From assembly GCF_000379665.1 (NCBI RefSeq), contig NZ_KB903360.1, positions 808,175-872,174 of the forward strand: a DNA stretch of 64,000 nt. The letters run 5' to 3'. The position numbers and the translations under genes are program-made. Position 1 is the first letter of the stretch. Each line of letters opens with the position of its first letter. This DNA is from Butyricimonas synergistica DSM 23225 (lineage in GTDB: Bacteria > Bacteroidota > Bacteroidia > Bacteroidales > Marinifilaceae). The notes under the pieces were generated by a model. That model was not told the origin of the DNA and searched no databases. It was given only the letters and a program-made list of their open reading frames with translations. Positions 1-9,900 of the stretch are shown here, in pieces.

Positions 1-1670
1 TTGAATTTGTCCCGGTTGGTTAACAAGTATTTTTCAGTTTCCGAACCTTTGGGGCTAAATTCTTTTTTTTCAAAGAGAAACCAGTAGTCGGGAGATATTT
101 TTTCTTCGTCACTTAGCGTGTTGAACAATTCATTCGCGATCTCTTTTGCGGAAGGATCATAAAGGACCAGTAACGTTTGGGCGTATGAAGCTAGGAACGC
201 TTTGTCCCGGTTACCTTCTTTGTATTTGGCGATCGATACGCCGAGGGCTTTCGTGTTGTCGAATGATTCTTCTACTCGCTTGATAAATTGTTCTTCTTCA
301 CCGCCACCCACGATTTTATGGCGGATATTGCCGTCAGGTGTCATGATAACGAATGTCGGGTATGCCCGGACTCCGAACCTCTTTCCTAATTCCGGACCTT
401 CCCCTTTTTCCATGTCATATTTCACGCAAATGAAGTTCTTGTTCAAGAAATCGCCGATTTTTTCTTTCACGAATACTTTCTTTGCCATGTACTGGCAGGG
501 ACCACACCAGCTGGTGTAACAGTCTATGAAGATATTTTTTCTTTGCTGTTTCGCTTTCGCTAAGGCTTGTTCAAAAGTCAAGTCTTGGAAATACACGCCC
601 GTGTGTGCGGCAATCTTCAATTCTTCAAAAGTACGTTCTAGGTATTCTTTTTCTCTTTCGGAAGTGGCGTTTGCGATGAATTTATCTCCTAAAGCAGCCA
701 TACGTCCCAATTGTTCTTTTGTCGCTTTGGATTTGACTGCGTGAAGAGCAGAAGTTATTGATAAAATGTCGTCGTTTGTATTTTCTTGAGAAACTAAGGA
801 CATGACTTTCTCCGCATTCCCGTTCAAAGTTGCTTCGATCAGTTCTACTTTGTTGGTTAGCCGATCTTGTTTTTCCAATCCGAGGTTGGGTAGTTCTTGG
901 CGGATTTGGGTCAATTGGGCAAGAGGTTCTTTTGCTCCCCGGCGCATACAATTATCGATGGTTCTGTTATAATTATTATATAGGTATGCGTCCACTTTTT
1001 CTTTACCGACATTTTTTCTGAAACGGACAACGTTATCCACGACAAATTTGAAGTTAGCGGAACCGTAGCCGTCATTCTCGATGATCGACCAGTATTCTTT
1101 CTGCAATTTGTCCTTGTCTTTTAAAACTGCATCCAGTTCTTCGGTTACTTTTGCACTTTTCTCCTTCTCGTAAGCATCAAGTAAGGCAATCTGGTAAGCT
1201 ATCAATTGTTTCTTACTCATTTTCCCTTTCTCGTGTAGTTTGTCCAAGTAACCCAAAGAAGTTTTTTCATTCAATCCTTTCTCGACACGGGAAATGAAAT
1301 CTTCCACTTCTCCGCCGCCGACAATCTTGTGCTGTACGCTTCCGTCCGGGCGAATAATAAGGAAAGTCGGGTAGGCTTTAACCTCGAATCTTTTTGCCAA
1401 TGCCGGTCCTTCGCCTTTTTCCATGTCAAATTTCACGCATATAAATTTCGGGTTAAAATATTCGCCGGCTTTTTCTTGCGTGAAAACTTTTTCACTCATG
1501 TATTTACAAGGTCCGCACCAGCTGGTGTAACCATCCATGAATATAAGTTTGTTTTCTGCTTTGGCTTTTACCAAGGCTTCGTCAAACGTGAGATGTTCGA
1601 AATTTACTCCCTGTCCGAAAATCGTCAAGTTAAGTATTAATAAAGTAATAACTGAGATAAGGCTTTTCAT
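1..1670 (-). CDS. Exported protein with two thioredoxin domains (partial, C-terminus off the window)
   Basis: The reading frame starts at the ATG at 1668-1670 and runs without a stop to the left edge, so at least 556 residues are present and the C-terminus is missing. A hydrophobic signal peptide covers about residues 1-20 and ends in Phe-Gly-Gln. Two thioredoxin-fold domains follow. Each has a WCGPC redox motif (about residues 49-53 and 389-393) and a downstream cis-proline segment (AYPTFLII, then AYPTFVIM). The two copies are similar over their first 80 residues, which points to an internal duplication, and a helical linker of about 250 residues separates them. The likely role is periplasmic thiol-disulfide exchange; partners are unknown. 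It lies downstream of lspA but beyond a strong terminator, so it probably has its own promoter. Confidence 0.85.
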   Translation of the reverse strand, partial: MKSLISVITLLILNLTIFGQGVNFEHLTFDEALVKAKAENKLIFMDGYTSWCGPCKYMSEKVFTQEKAGEYFNPKFICVKFDMEKGEGPALAKRFEVKAYPTFLIIRPDGSVQHKIVGGGEVEDFISRVEKGLNEKTSLGYLDKLHEKGKMSKKQLIAYQIALLDAYEKEKSAKVTEELDAVLKDKDKLQKEYWSIIENDGYGSANFKFVVDNVVRFRKNVGKEKVDAYLYNNYNRTIDNCMRRGAKEPLAQLTQIRQELPNLGLEKQDRLTNKVELIEATLNGNAEKVMSLVSQENTNDDILSITSALHAVKSKATKEQLGRMAALGDKFIANATSEREKEYLERTFEELKIAAHTGVYFQDLTFEQALAKAKQQRKNIFIDCYTSWCGPCQYMAKKVFVKEKIGDFLNKNFICVKYDMEKGEGPELGKRFGVRAYPTFVIMTPDGNIRHKIVGGGEEEQFIKRVEESFDNTKALGVSIAKYKEGNRDKAFLASYAQTLLVLYDPSAKEIANELFNTLSDEEKISPDYWFLFEKKEFSPKGSETEKYLLTNRDKF

Positions 1671-1762
1671 AAATGCAAATTAAATTATTGGTAATTTGTA
1701 ACGCAAGTTAGGAAAGAATGTGGAATGCAAGTATCGTTGAGAATTACATTAACTTATTTTTA

Positions 1763-1793
1763 AAACAAGAGGGGCTTTTAGCCCCTCTTGTTT
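1763..1793 (-). terminator. Rho-independent terminator after lspA
   Basis: A perfect 13-bp inverted repeat (1763-1775 with 1781-1793) encloses a 5-nt loop, with A/T-rich flanks. It lies between the end of lspA and the start of the thioredoxin gene on the same strand. The stem is flanked by A and T runs on both sides, so it could work in either direction. Confidence 0.8.
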
Positions 1794-1828
1794 GTTTCGT
1801 TATAACATTTCTTTAAGACTTGAAACGC

Positions 1829-2440
1829 CTATTTTTTAGTTGCGAAAAACTTGCGGTGGAAAAGCAATAACATAAGTACGCCTACCGTGATATAAGAGTC
1901 AGCCAGATTAAATACTGGGCGGAAGAATACGAAAAATTTGTTTCCCCAGAAGGGAATCCAATCCGGCAGGAATCCCTCGTAAAGCGGGAAATAAAGCATA
2001 TCGACCACTTTCCCGTGCAGGAATGACGAGTAGCCTCCTCCTTGGGGGAATAGTGTTGCGACTTGGGAATAGCTGTCATTGAATATCATCCCGTAGAACA
2101 TACTGTCGATGATGTTCCCGACGGCACCGCAGAAGATGAGCCCGAAAGAGAGAATCACTCCGGTCGGGGCTTTCTGCTTGATCAAGTGTCTTAGGTACCA
2201 GGCAATGCCGACAACGGCAACCAGCCGGAATACGCTCAAAACGGTTTTACCCCATTTGCCGCCCCCGAGTTCCATCCCGAAAGCCATTCCGTTATTCTCG
2301 ATAAAGTGGATTTTGAACCAATCCCCGAAGACACTGAATTCATCCCCGATCATCATGTGCGTCTTGATCCAGATCTTCACTACCTGGTCGATAACTAGAA
2401 GGGCGATGATAAAAATAATTAGCTTTTTCCCCGTGCTCAT
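1829..2440 (-). CDS. lspA: Lipoprotein signal peptidase (signal peptidase II)
   Basis: LspA is an inner-membrane aspartic protease that cleaves prolipoprotein signal peptides after lipid attachment. The 203-residue protein has four hydrophobic segments. The two catalytic aspartates are at residue 112 (GNIIDS) and residue 181 (FNLADS), and the conserved early LxxDQ motif is at residues 15-19. It is longer than the roughly 165 residues of the E. coli enzyme, with an insertion around residues 121-160 before the second aspartate, as is common in Bacteroidetes. It is the third gene of an apparent ileS, dksA-like, lspA operon, 44 nt after the dksA-like gene. An ileS-lspA pairing is common in bacteria. 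The many lipoproteins in this window are its expected substrates. Confidence 0.95.
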   Translation of the reverse strand: MSTGKKLIIFIIALLVIDQVVKIWIKTHMMIGDEFSVFGDWFKIHFIENNGMAFGMELGGGKWGKTVLSVFRLVAVVGIAWYLRHLIKQKAPTGVILSFGLIFCGAVGNIIDSMFYGMIFNDSYSQVATLFPQGGGYSSFLHGKVVDMLYFPLYEGFLPDWIPFWGNKFFVFFRPVFNLADSYITVGVLMLLLFHRKFFATKK

Positions 2441-2484
2441 TCTTGTAATATATTAAAATAGCGGCTCTTAATCGCTTGTGGCGA

Positions 2485-2865
2485 TTAAGAGTCTTGTCCC
2501 ATTTTCGCGTCCATGCTCAACGTGGCGTGGGGCACGGCGCGTAATCTTTCTTTTGAAATCAATTTCCCGGTTACCCGGCAAATCCCGTATGTTTTATTTT
2601 CGATTCTAACTAATGCGGCTTCCAAGTGGGCGATGAATTTTGCTTGCCTTTGGGCTAAACGTCCAGCTTCCTCTTTCGAGAGAACGGATGCACCCTCTTC
2701 CAAAACTTTGAAGGTTGGGGATGTATCGGCAATGTCATTTCCGTCACTTCCAGAGATTGAAGCTTTCAATACTTCATAGTCCCTTTTCGCCTTTTCGAGT
2801 TTTTCAAGAATCAATTCTTTGAACTCCTGCAACTCTTCATCCGAATATCTTGTCTTCTCTGACAT
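2485..2865 (-). CDS. TraR/DksA family regulator with a degenerate zinc finger
   Basis: This 126-residue protein has an N-terminal coiled coil (about residues 8-85, rich in Glu, Lys and Leu) and a C-terminal DksA-type segment containing YGICRVTGKLI. Proteins of this family bind the RNA polymerase secondary channel and adjust transcription, often with ppGpp. Only one cysteine of the usual four-cysteine zinc site remains (about residue 95), so zinc binding in the classical way is unlikely. Loss of these cysteines is, as far as I recall, normal for Bacteroidetes homologues rather than a decay event. The gene sits between ileS and lspA in the same direction and is probably co-transcribed with them. 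Confidence 0.85.
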   Translation of the reverse strand: MSEKTRYSDEELQEFKELILEKLEKAKRDYEVLKASISGSDGNDIADTSPTFKVLEEGASVLSKEEAGRLAQRQAKFIAHLEAALVRIENKTYGICRVTGKLISKERLRAVPHATLSMDAKMGQDS

Positions 2866-2960
2866 AGTTGTAAAGTTTTTGTCTAAGTTAATAAAAAAAT
2901 CCGTATTGCAACATCCTTGTCGCTAAAATATCCACTTTTACTTGTTAAAGCCCTAGGAAG

Positions 2961-5900
2961 TTACATTCTTTGGATTTTTATGAAAGTGTGAATATCGTCG
3001 ATTTCGATGAGCTGTACATCTTCGTCGGCTTTATCTACCAACGTAACGTTCTCTGCCAGAACCTGGCTGGCAATGTATTCCTTGAAGTTCTCCACGGCAT
3101 CGTTGATGTCTTTGTGTTTGCCGATTTGAAGGTCAATTTTGTCCGTCACGTTAAAATTACTCTCTTTTCTTAAATTTTGAATCCGGTTGATCAGTTCTCT
3201 GGCGATACCTTCCTCGCGCAATTCTTTCGTGATGTTGATATCCAGAGCCACGGTGAGGCGACCCTCGTTTGCCACTAGCCATCCCGGGATATCCTCAGAA
3301 AGGATTTCCACGTCGTTTAATGTCAATTCCAGATTTTCCGTACCTACCTGCAAGGAATAAGTTCCTTGTTTTTCAAAATTATAGATGTCGCTCTGGTCCA
3401 TTTCTGCCACGAGAGCGGATATTTGTTTCATGTACTTACCGTATTTCGGACCTAAGGTCTTGAAGTTCGGTTTGATCTTCTTGATTAATATTCCGGCGGT
3501 ATCGGTAATGTATTCGATCTCTTTCACGTTTACCTCCGAGAGAATGATGCTCTTCACTGCATCCAGCTGGGCGGTCATCTCCTCGTTCAGAATCGGGATC
3601 AACAGTTTGCATAGCGGTTGGCGTACTCGGATTTGTACTTTCCGCCTTAACCCGAGAACCATGGAGGATATTTGTTGAGCCATATCCATCCGTTCTTCCA
3701 GTTGCTTGTCGATCATGGTGTCGTTAGCCACGGGGAAGTCCACGAGGTGAACGCTTGTCGTGTAGCGTCCGGTGACGTTGTTCAAATCCCGGAACAGGCG
3801 GTCCATGTAGAACGGGGCGATCGGTGACGACAAGATAGACACGGTTTCCAGGCAGGTATATAGAGTCTGGTATGCCGATAATTTATCAGCGGTCTGCTCT
3901 CCACCCCAGTAACGTTTCCGGGAAAGGCGCACGTACCAGTTCGACAGGTTCTCGATCACGAAATTCTGTATAGCCCGTCCGGCTCTGGTCGGTTCGTAAC
4001 TTTCGTAAGCCTCGGTCACTTCCTTGATCAAGCTGTTGAGCAAAGAAAGTATCCAGCGGTCGATTTCCGGTCTTTCGTTGAACGGAACTTCCGCTTCGGC
4101 GTAGGTGAAGTTATCGATGTTGGCGTACAAGGCAAAGAAGCTGTACGTGTTGTATAAAGTCCCGAAGAATTTGCGTTTCACTTCTTCCACCCCGGCGATG
4201 TCGAATTTCAGGTTATCCCACGGTTGTGAGTTGGTAATCATGTACCAGCGCAAGGGATCGGAACCTTGTTTCTCGATCGTGTCGAAAGGATCGACCGCGT
4301 TGCCCAAGCGTTTCGACATCTTGTTGCCTTTGGCATCCAGTACCAACCCGTTGGAGATGATGTTTTTGAACGCCACGGAATCGAACACCATAGTGGCGAT
4401 AGCGTGAAGCGTGAAGAACCATCCGCGGGTCTGGTCAACGCCCTCGGCAATAAAGTCAGCAGGGAATTTTATATGATTGTCAATCAATTCTTTGTTCTCG
4501 AACGGGTAGTGCACTTGCGCGTAAGGCATGGCTCCCGAGTCGAACCAAACGTCAATCAGGTCTTTCTCGCGGTACATCGGCTGTCCCGTGGCGGATACCA
4601 GTATGATATCATCCACGTAAGGACGGTGCAAATCGATCTTGTCGTAATTCTCTTTCGAGTAATCACCTATCTTGAAGTCCTTGAACGGGCTTTCTTTCAT
4701 GACTCCCGCTTGGATTGCTTTCTCGATTTCTTCCGCTAGTTCCTTTACCGAACCGATACATTTTTTCTCGGTTCCGTCCTCGCTGACCCATATCGGGAGC
4801 GGGGTTCCCCAGTAACGGGAACGGGAAAGATTCCAGTCCACGAGGTTTTCAAGCCATTTGCCGAAGCGTCCTTCACCCGTGCTCGCGGGTTTCCAATTAA
4901 TCGTTTTGTTCAACTCTATCATCCGGTCGCGTACAGCCGTGGTCTTGATAAACCAAGAATCCAGCGGGTAATACAATACCGGTTTGTCGGTACGCCAGCA
5001 ATGCGGGTAGTTGTGCTCGTGTTTCTCAACTTTGAACGCTTTATTTTCCCGTTTCAACAGGATACTTAAATCGATATCCAGAGTCGGGTCATCATCCGAT
5101 AACTCCGGGTCGTATGCATTCTTCACGAAACGTCCGGCGAATTCCGCGTACAGTTCGATGTCCACGTTGTTTTTCAAGAAATCGGCGTCGATCTCGCTCG
5201 GCAGGAACAAACGTCCCTGTTTGTCAACCATCGGTTGTTTGTTGCCTTCCTTGTCGATCAACATCAGGGGGGCGATACCCGCCACTTTAGCCACCCGGTC
5301 GTCGTCCGCACCGAATGTCGGGGCGATATGCACGATCCCGGTTCCGTCTTCCGTGCTCACGTAGTCACCCAAGATCACGCGGAAAGCGTCACCCATCGGT
5401 TTCATCCACGGCAGTAATTGCTCGTAGCGCATACCTTCCAAGTCTGTTCCCTTGTATTCGGCAACCACTTCGTAAGGGATCAATTTATCGCCTTCTTTGT
5501 AATCGCCCAGCGCGATGTCTTCGGCTTTCTTGTTAAAGTAAGCACTGAAACGGTCTTTCGCCATGATAACGGTTACCGGGCGGAAAGTATAAGGATTGTA
5601 AGTTTTAACTTCTAAATACGTGATGGTTGGTCCCACAGCCAACGCCGTGTTGGACGGCAATGTCCACGGGGTCGTCGTCCAAGCCGTGAAATATACCTCG
5701 TTGCCGTGGGCGAACAGTTTTTCCGACTTCTCGTCCCGGATTACTTTAAATTGAGCCACGCACGTCGTGTCTTTCACGTCCCGGTAACATCCCGGTTGAT
5801 TCAACTCGTGTGTACTCAAACCAGTTCCCGCCGCCGGGGAATAGGGTTGTATCGTGTATCCCTTGTAAAGGAATCCTTTCTCGTATAATTGTTTCAACAA

Positions 5901-6389
5901 GTACCACAGGGTTTCTATATACCGGTTGTCATAGGTGATATATGGGTCTTCCATGTTCACCCAATAGCCCATCTTGTCGGTCAAGTCCTCCCATTCGCGG
6001 GTGAACTTCATCACGTCCGCACGGCATTCTTTGTTATAGTCGGCTACCGATATGGTTTTCCCGATATTTTCTTTCGTGATGCCGAGTTTCTTTTCCACTC
6101 CCAATTCAACCGGAAGCCCGTGAGTATCCCATCCGGCTTTCCGTTCAACGAGAAATCCTTGTAAAGTTTTGTATCTGCAAATAATATCTTTAATCGTCCG
6201 TGCCATTACGTGGTGAATACCCGGCATACCGTTTGCCGAAGGGGGACCTTCGAAAAAGACAAACGAGGGATGCCCCTCTCTAATTTTCAAGCTCTCCTCG
6301 AATGTGTGTTGAGCTTTCCACTCTTTCAGGACGTCTTTGTTTACCTGAGAGAGATCCAAACCTTTGTACTCTTGGAATTTTTTGTCCAT
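2961..6389 (-). CDS. ileS: Isoleucyl-tRNA synthetase, IleRS2-type with a GIHH signature
   Basis: This cytoplasmic class I synthetase charges tRNA-Ile. The 1142-residue protein has the Rossmann catalytic core, a CP1 editing region (about residues 180-400, including TAWTTTPWTLPSN), KMSKR at about residues 688-692, and an anticodon-binding region. It ends without a cysteine zinc finger, which fits the eukaryote-like IleRS2 class. The position normally occupied by HIGH reads GIHH (residues 57-60), so first and third residues are swapped. That signature has been reported to give IleRS2 enzymes very high mupirocin resistance. It is the first gene of a minus-strand operon with the dksA-like gene and lspA, with a likely promoter just upstream. 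Start ATG is at 6387-6389. Confidence 0.96.
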   Translation of the reverse strand: MDKKFQEYKGLDLSQVNKDVLKEWKAQHTFEESLKIREGHPSFVFFEGPPSANGMPGIHHVMARTIKDIICRYKTLQGFLVERKAGWDTHGLPVELGVEKKLGITKENIGKTISVADYNKECRADVMKFTREWEDLTDKMGYWVNMEDPYITYDNRYIETLWYLLKQLYEKGFLYKGYTIQPYSPAAGTGLSTHELNQPGCYRDVKDTTCVAQFKVIRDEKSEKLFAHGNEVYFTAWTTTPWTLPSNTALAVGPTITYLEVKTYNPYTFRPVTVIMAKDRFSAYFNKKAEDIALGDYKEGDKLIPYEVVAEYKGTDLEGMRYEQLLPWMKPMGDAFRVILGDYVSTEDGTGIVHIAPTFGADDDRVAKVAGIAPLMLIDKEGNKQPMVDKQGRLFLPSEIDADFLKNNVDIELYAEFAGRFVKNAYDPELSDDDPTLDIDLSILLKRENKAFKVEKHEHNYPHCWRTDKPVLYYPLDSWFIKTTAVRDRMIELNKTINWKPASTGEGRFGKWLENLVDWNLSRSRYWGTPLPIWVSEDGTEKKCIGSVKELAEEIEKAIQAGVMKESPFKDFKIGDYSKENYDKIDLHRPYVDDIILVSATGQPMYREKDLIDVWFDSGAMPYAQVHYPFENKELIDNHIKFPADFIAEGVDQTRGWFFTLHAIATMVFDSVAFKNIISNGLVLDAKGNKMSKRLGNAVDPFDTIEKQGSDPLRWYMITNSQPWDNLKFDIAGVEEVKRKFFGTLYNTYSFFALYANIDNFTYAEAEVPFNERPEIDRWILSLLNSLIKEVTEAYESYEPTRAGRAIQNFVIENLSNWYVRLSRKRYWGGEQTADKLSAYQTLYTCLETVSILSSPIAPFYMDRLFRDLNNVTGRYTTSVHLVDFPVANDTMIDKQLEERMDMAQQISSMVLGLRRKVQIRVRQPLCKLLIPILNEEMTAQLDAVKSIILSEVNVKEIEYITDTAGILIKKIKPNFKTLGPKYGKYMKQISALVAEMDQSDIYNFEKQGTYSLQVGTENLELTLNDVEILSEDIPGWLVANEGRLTVALDINITKELREEGIARELINRIQNLRKESNFNVTDKIDLQIGKHKDINDAVENFKEYIASQVLAENVTLVDKADEDVQLIEIDDIHTFIKIQRM

Positions 6390-6442
6390 CGTGACTCCTA
6401 ACTTTTAAGATATTATTATTGCACGTTTAAAAAATCAAGTTG

Positions 6443-6450
6443 CAAATATA
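6443..6450 (-). promoter_or_regulatory. Probable Bacteroidetes -7 element of the ileS promoter
   Basis: On the minus strand this reads TATATTTG, matching the Bacteroidetes -7 consensus TAnnTTTG, 54 nt before the ileS start. A clear -33 TTTG is not seen, so the call rests mainly on the -7 box and its position. Confidence 0.5.
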
Positions 6451-6592
6451 CCATTTTATTTAGAAAGTAGAAATAGTGATGGGAATAGGGGGGCTTTTTT
6501 TATGGTTCACATGATGTTTTGTTGTAATGGCCTGGAATACAATAATAAATCCGGTATTACTTAGGTATTAATTCCGGATGACTTCCGTCATA

Positions 6593-6636
6593 AACGCTAT
6601 AGGAACGCTATATGAATCCTATACGAACGCTATTAT
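6593..6636. repeat. Four tandem 11-bp repeat units
   Basis: Four consecutive 11-mers begin at 6593, 6604, 6615 and 6626: AACGCTATAGG, AACGCTATATG, AATCCTATACG and AACGCTATTAT. The third is the most diverged. The 11-bp period is close to one helical turn, so the units face the same side of the DNA. A second 11-bp array of different sequence is at 57778-57810. Confidence 0.65.
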
Positions 6637-6654
6637 AAATAGCGTTCGTATAGG
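6618..6654. repeat. 16-bp perfect palindrome with a 5-nt loop
   Basis: Positions 6618-6633 are the exact reverse complement of 6639-6654, separated by TATAA. The palindrome overlaps the last units of the 11-bp repeat. It could be an operator, or a terminator-like stem for unknown transcription, but no T-tract follows directly. It lies about 305 bp before the permease gene and 230 bp from ileS. Confidence 0.75.
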
Positions 6655-6959
6655 GTATTAAAAGGATTATTATAATTTTTTATTCTCTATTAAACCGGAA
6701 GTACTACGGAATTGATAACGAATTTGTACGTGTATGGGGTTAGTCTTCCCTCTTAGTCGGGTTGTTTATGCTAGTTTATAGATTTATTCGCCAATAATGC
6801 TTATTAGACAGCCCCTATGTTCCAGGGGGTGCAACGAAAGTATTGCCAGTATAAATAGGGATTACATGGCACAAATAATTTGTAATAAATAATATTATTT
6901 TGTTTTTTGTATCTTGTAATTGATATTTTTTGTAAATTTAGCACAAAAATATATGCATT

Positions 6960-9900
6960 ATGGACTACTTTACCTTTTTCATGATCGCTCGTTACGAGCT
7001 TAAGCTTTTATGGCGAAGCTGGTTGTTTTATATTCTACTATTTCTTTCCTTATCATGGAATATTTTGATACAACTGTTACTTCAAGCCGATATCGTCATC
7101 CCGGAATGGTACGCGGTGGCCCTGCCCTCCTCGTTACCCTTCTTGAACGCCTACTTGTTCAATATCACTCAATCGTTCATGGTGATATTCATCGTGACAG
7201 AGTGGTTCCGGCAGGAAAAGACCTTGAACACGCGAGAATCCACGCGTGTGCGGCCATTCGGGAACACCGCGTACATCCTGGGGAAAAGCCTGGGGATATG
7301 GGGCGCACTCACGATAGCGAATCTCCTGTCCGTCCTGGCGGGACTTTATATCAACCTGTTCGCGTCGTCGTCTCCCGTGGACGTGGCGGCTTACATCTTT
7401 TACTGGCTCACGTTAACTTTTCCATCTCTGGTTTTCATGTTAGGTTTATCGGTTTTCATGGCGCGATGGCTCAAAAATCAAATATTCTCCCTTCTCTTGT
7501 TATTAATTGGCACGGGTTTTATCGTGTTTTTTAAACCACCATATTTATTGGATTACCTGGCAAGGGATATTCCCAACATGTTCTCAGAATTCACCGGGCA
7601 TGTTTACCTCCTTCCTTATCTGGCGCACCGTGTTATCTACCTCTTGTCCGGGATGGGGCTACTTGTCGCGTCGATATCACTATATCCCAGGATACCCAAC
7701 ACGGTATACAAGTACCGCCCGTTACGAACTGGGGGTTACATGGTTCTCGCCGGGATAATCCTGGCTACCGGGTATTATCTCTACCAGCAGCGAGATGATC
7801 AATTCCGGAGAAAACTGGTCAACATCACTCGATGCTTTCAAAGAACCCCGAAAACCTGGTTAACCACCCAAGATATCACGTTAAAACAAACCGGGAACAA
7901 GCTGGAAGCGCACGCGAGGTTCACCGTTAAAAATTACCACGAGACAACGTTGGACTCCGTTATCCTGTACTTGAACCCCGGTCTGGAAGTGGGCTATATT
8001 CGAGATCACGCCGGCACGTTGCCTTACACGAGAGAGGAACAAGTCATCACGTTAACTCGTTCCTTGCTCCCGGGGGATTCGCTGACCCTTGACATGGCGT
8101 ACAGGGGAAAGATAGACGAACGCGCGTGTTACCTGGACATCCCGGGGCAAACGTATAACGATAACACCTGGGAAGCCGGCATGTTCTGTTTCGGGAAAAG
8201 GCACGCTTTCGTGGGGGAAGAGATTACCTTGCTGCTCCCCGAGTGCCTGTGGTATCCCGTCACGGAACCACCCGTGGTGCCGTCGCGGCCTACCTTCACC
8301 CGCCAGAATTTTACCCGTTTTAGCTTGAACGTGATCGGTTCCGGGGACCGACAGGTGATCTCGCAAGGGAAGGTTTCCAGGAAAGGCGACACGACTCGCT
8401 TCGAGAATAAAGAGTACCTGGCCGGGATTAGCCTTTGTAGCGGGAAGTACACGAGAGACACGCTCGCGCTAGACTCGCTTCTCCTGGAAGTTTACTTTTA
8501 CAAGGGAAGAGATATTTTTACCGGCGTGTTCTCTCACCTCACCCGCGACGATCTTTCACGAATCGTGAAAGGGATGAAAGGGGAGATCGAGGAACTTACC
8601 GGCATCCCGTATCCCGGCAAGAAACTCGCGCTCGTGGAGGTGCCCGTGTCATTCACCTCTTATTACAGGCAGTGGCAAGGGAGAAGTGACCACGTGCAGC
8701 CGGAAATGGTGTTCCTCCCGGAAAGGGGGACTACCATGCCGGAATTCACGTCATTTTTTGAAAGAAATGCTGTCCAAGGAAGGAAGTGGTATCAAAAACG
8801 TGGAAAAGTTCTCACTTCGCCTTTAAAGCTAGAAACCTGGCAGCTGGAAGATTTTATTCGCCGGTTGTTCATGAGGGAGATTTTCGAGCCCCGGGAACTC
8901 TCTCCCTGGAAAGTTGCCACGAGGGGGAAGAAAGTCTCCGGTGGAAGAAGTAAAATAAACATGGGCGATGATGTTCTTGAGGAGGAGTCAAAATCTGTTA
9001 TTCCTAACAAGTACAAGTTGCACTCCCTTTTTTCCACGAGCAAGACGAACGTGTTCTCCGGCGAGTACCCCGTGGCGTCATCGTTATTCAACGCCCTTAA
9101 TGATTTGCCTGTAACAGACATGAACTATTATTACAGATATGCAAGAGGACGAGAATCTCTATACACGGGAGAATTGCATGCGCTCGATTACCTTGACGGG
9201 CACAGCCTTCAAGACGCGATCGAGAATGACACGCTCTCGGCCGTGTTGATGGATAATATCCTTAAAGTTAAATTTTTGCACTTGAGAGACTGGATCTTGG
9301 CACGAACGTCGTTCGATAAATTCCGCCATTTCACGCGAGGCTTCTCTGGGCGGCACGAGTATGCGCCGGTGTCGCTCGAGAGATTCACGGGAGAGTTAAA
9401 AGATTCCCTTGGCGTTGATTGCGCGCCATACCTCGCGTCCTGGTATTCCGGCAGGGCGATTGGTCACGTTATCGCGCAGGACCTGGGTGCCGACAAGGTT
9501 GAAACCGGGGATTATTCCGGGTACAGGGCCCGAGGAAAGTTTTATAACCCGAGCGACACGGAGGCGCTGGTGACTTTTAGCACTAGAGGCGGTGGGCGTT
9601 ACAGTCACACGTTTGTCATCCCTCCCGGGGAAGCGATAGAAATCAGGAAACTTCAACCCGGAAAGCCCAGGTGCATATACGTGTATTTCCACGTCTCGAG
9701 AAATAGACCGATGTATAGCCTCGAGCAACTATACGAACCGGAGATTGAAAAGATGATCACGCAAAGCGACTTGCCATCCGATATTGAAACCACCGTGAAT
9801 GATTCCACCTCTGGCTTATTCAAGCTGTCCCCGGGTGAGTTCCGTCCCGCGCCTGATGAAATTATTGTTGACAATGAAGACAAGAATTTCAGGCTGATTC

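Larger units (their letters stand above)
6390..6959. other. 570-bp divergent intergenic region between ileS and the permease gene
   Basis: No convincing gene is present. The region holds the ileS promoter on the left, an 11-bp-period repeat and a long palindrome near 6593-6654, and A/T-rich DNA before the permease gene. The permease promoter is not certain. Confidence 0.6.
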
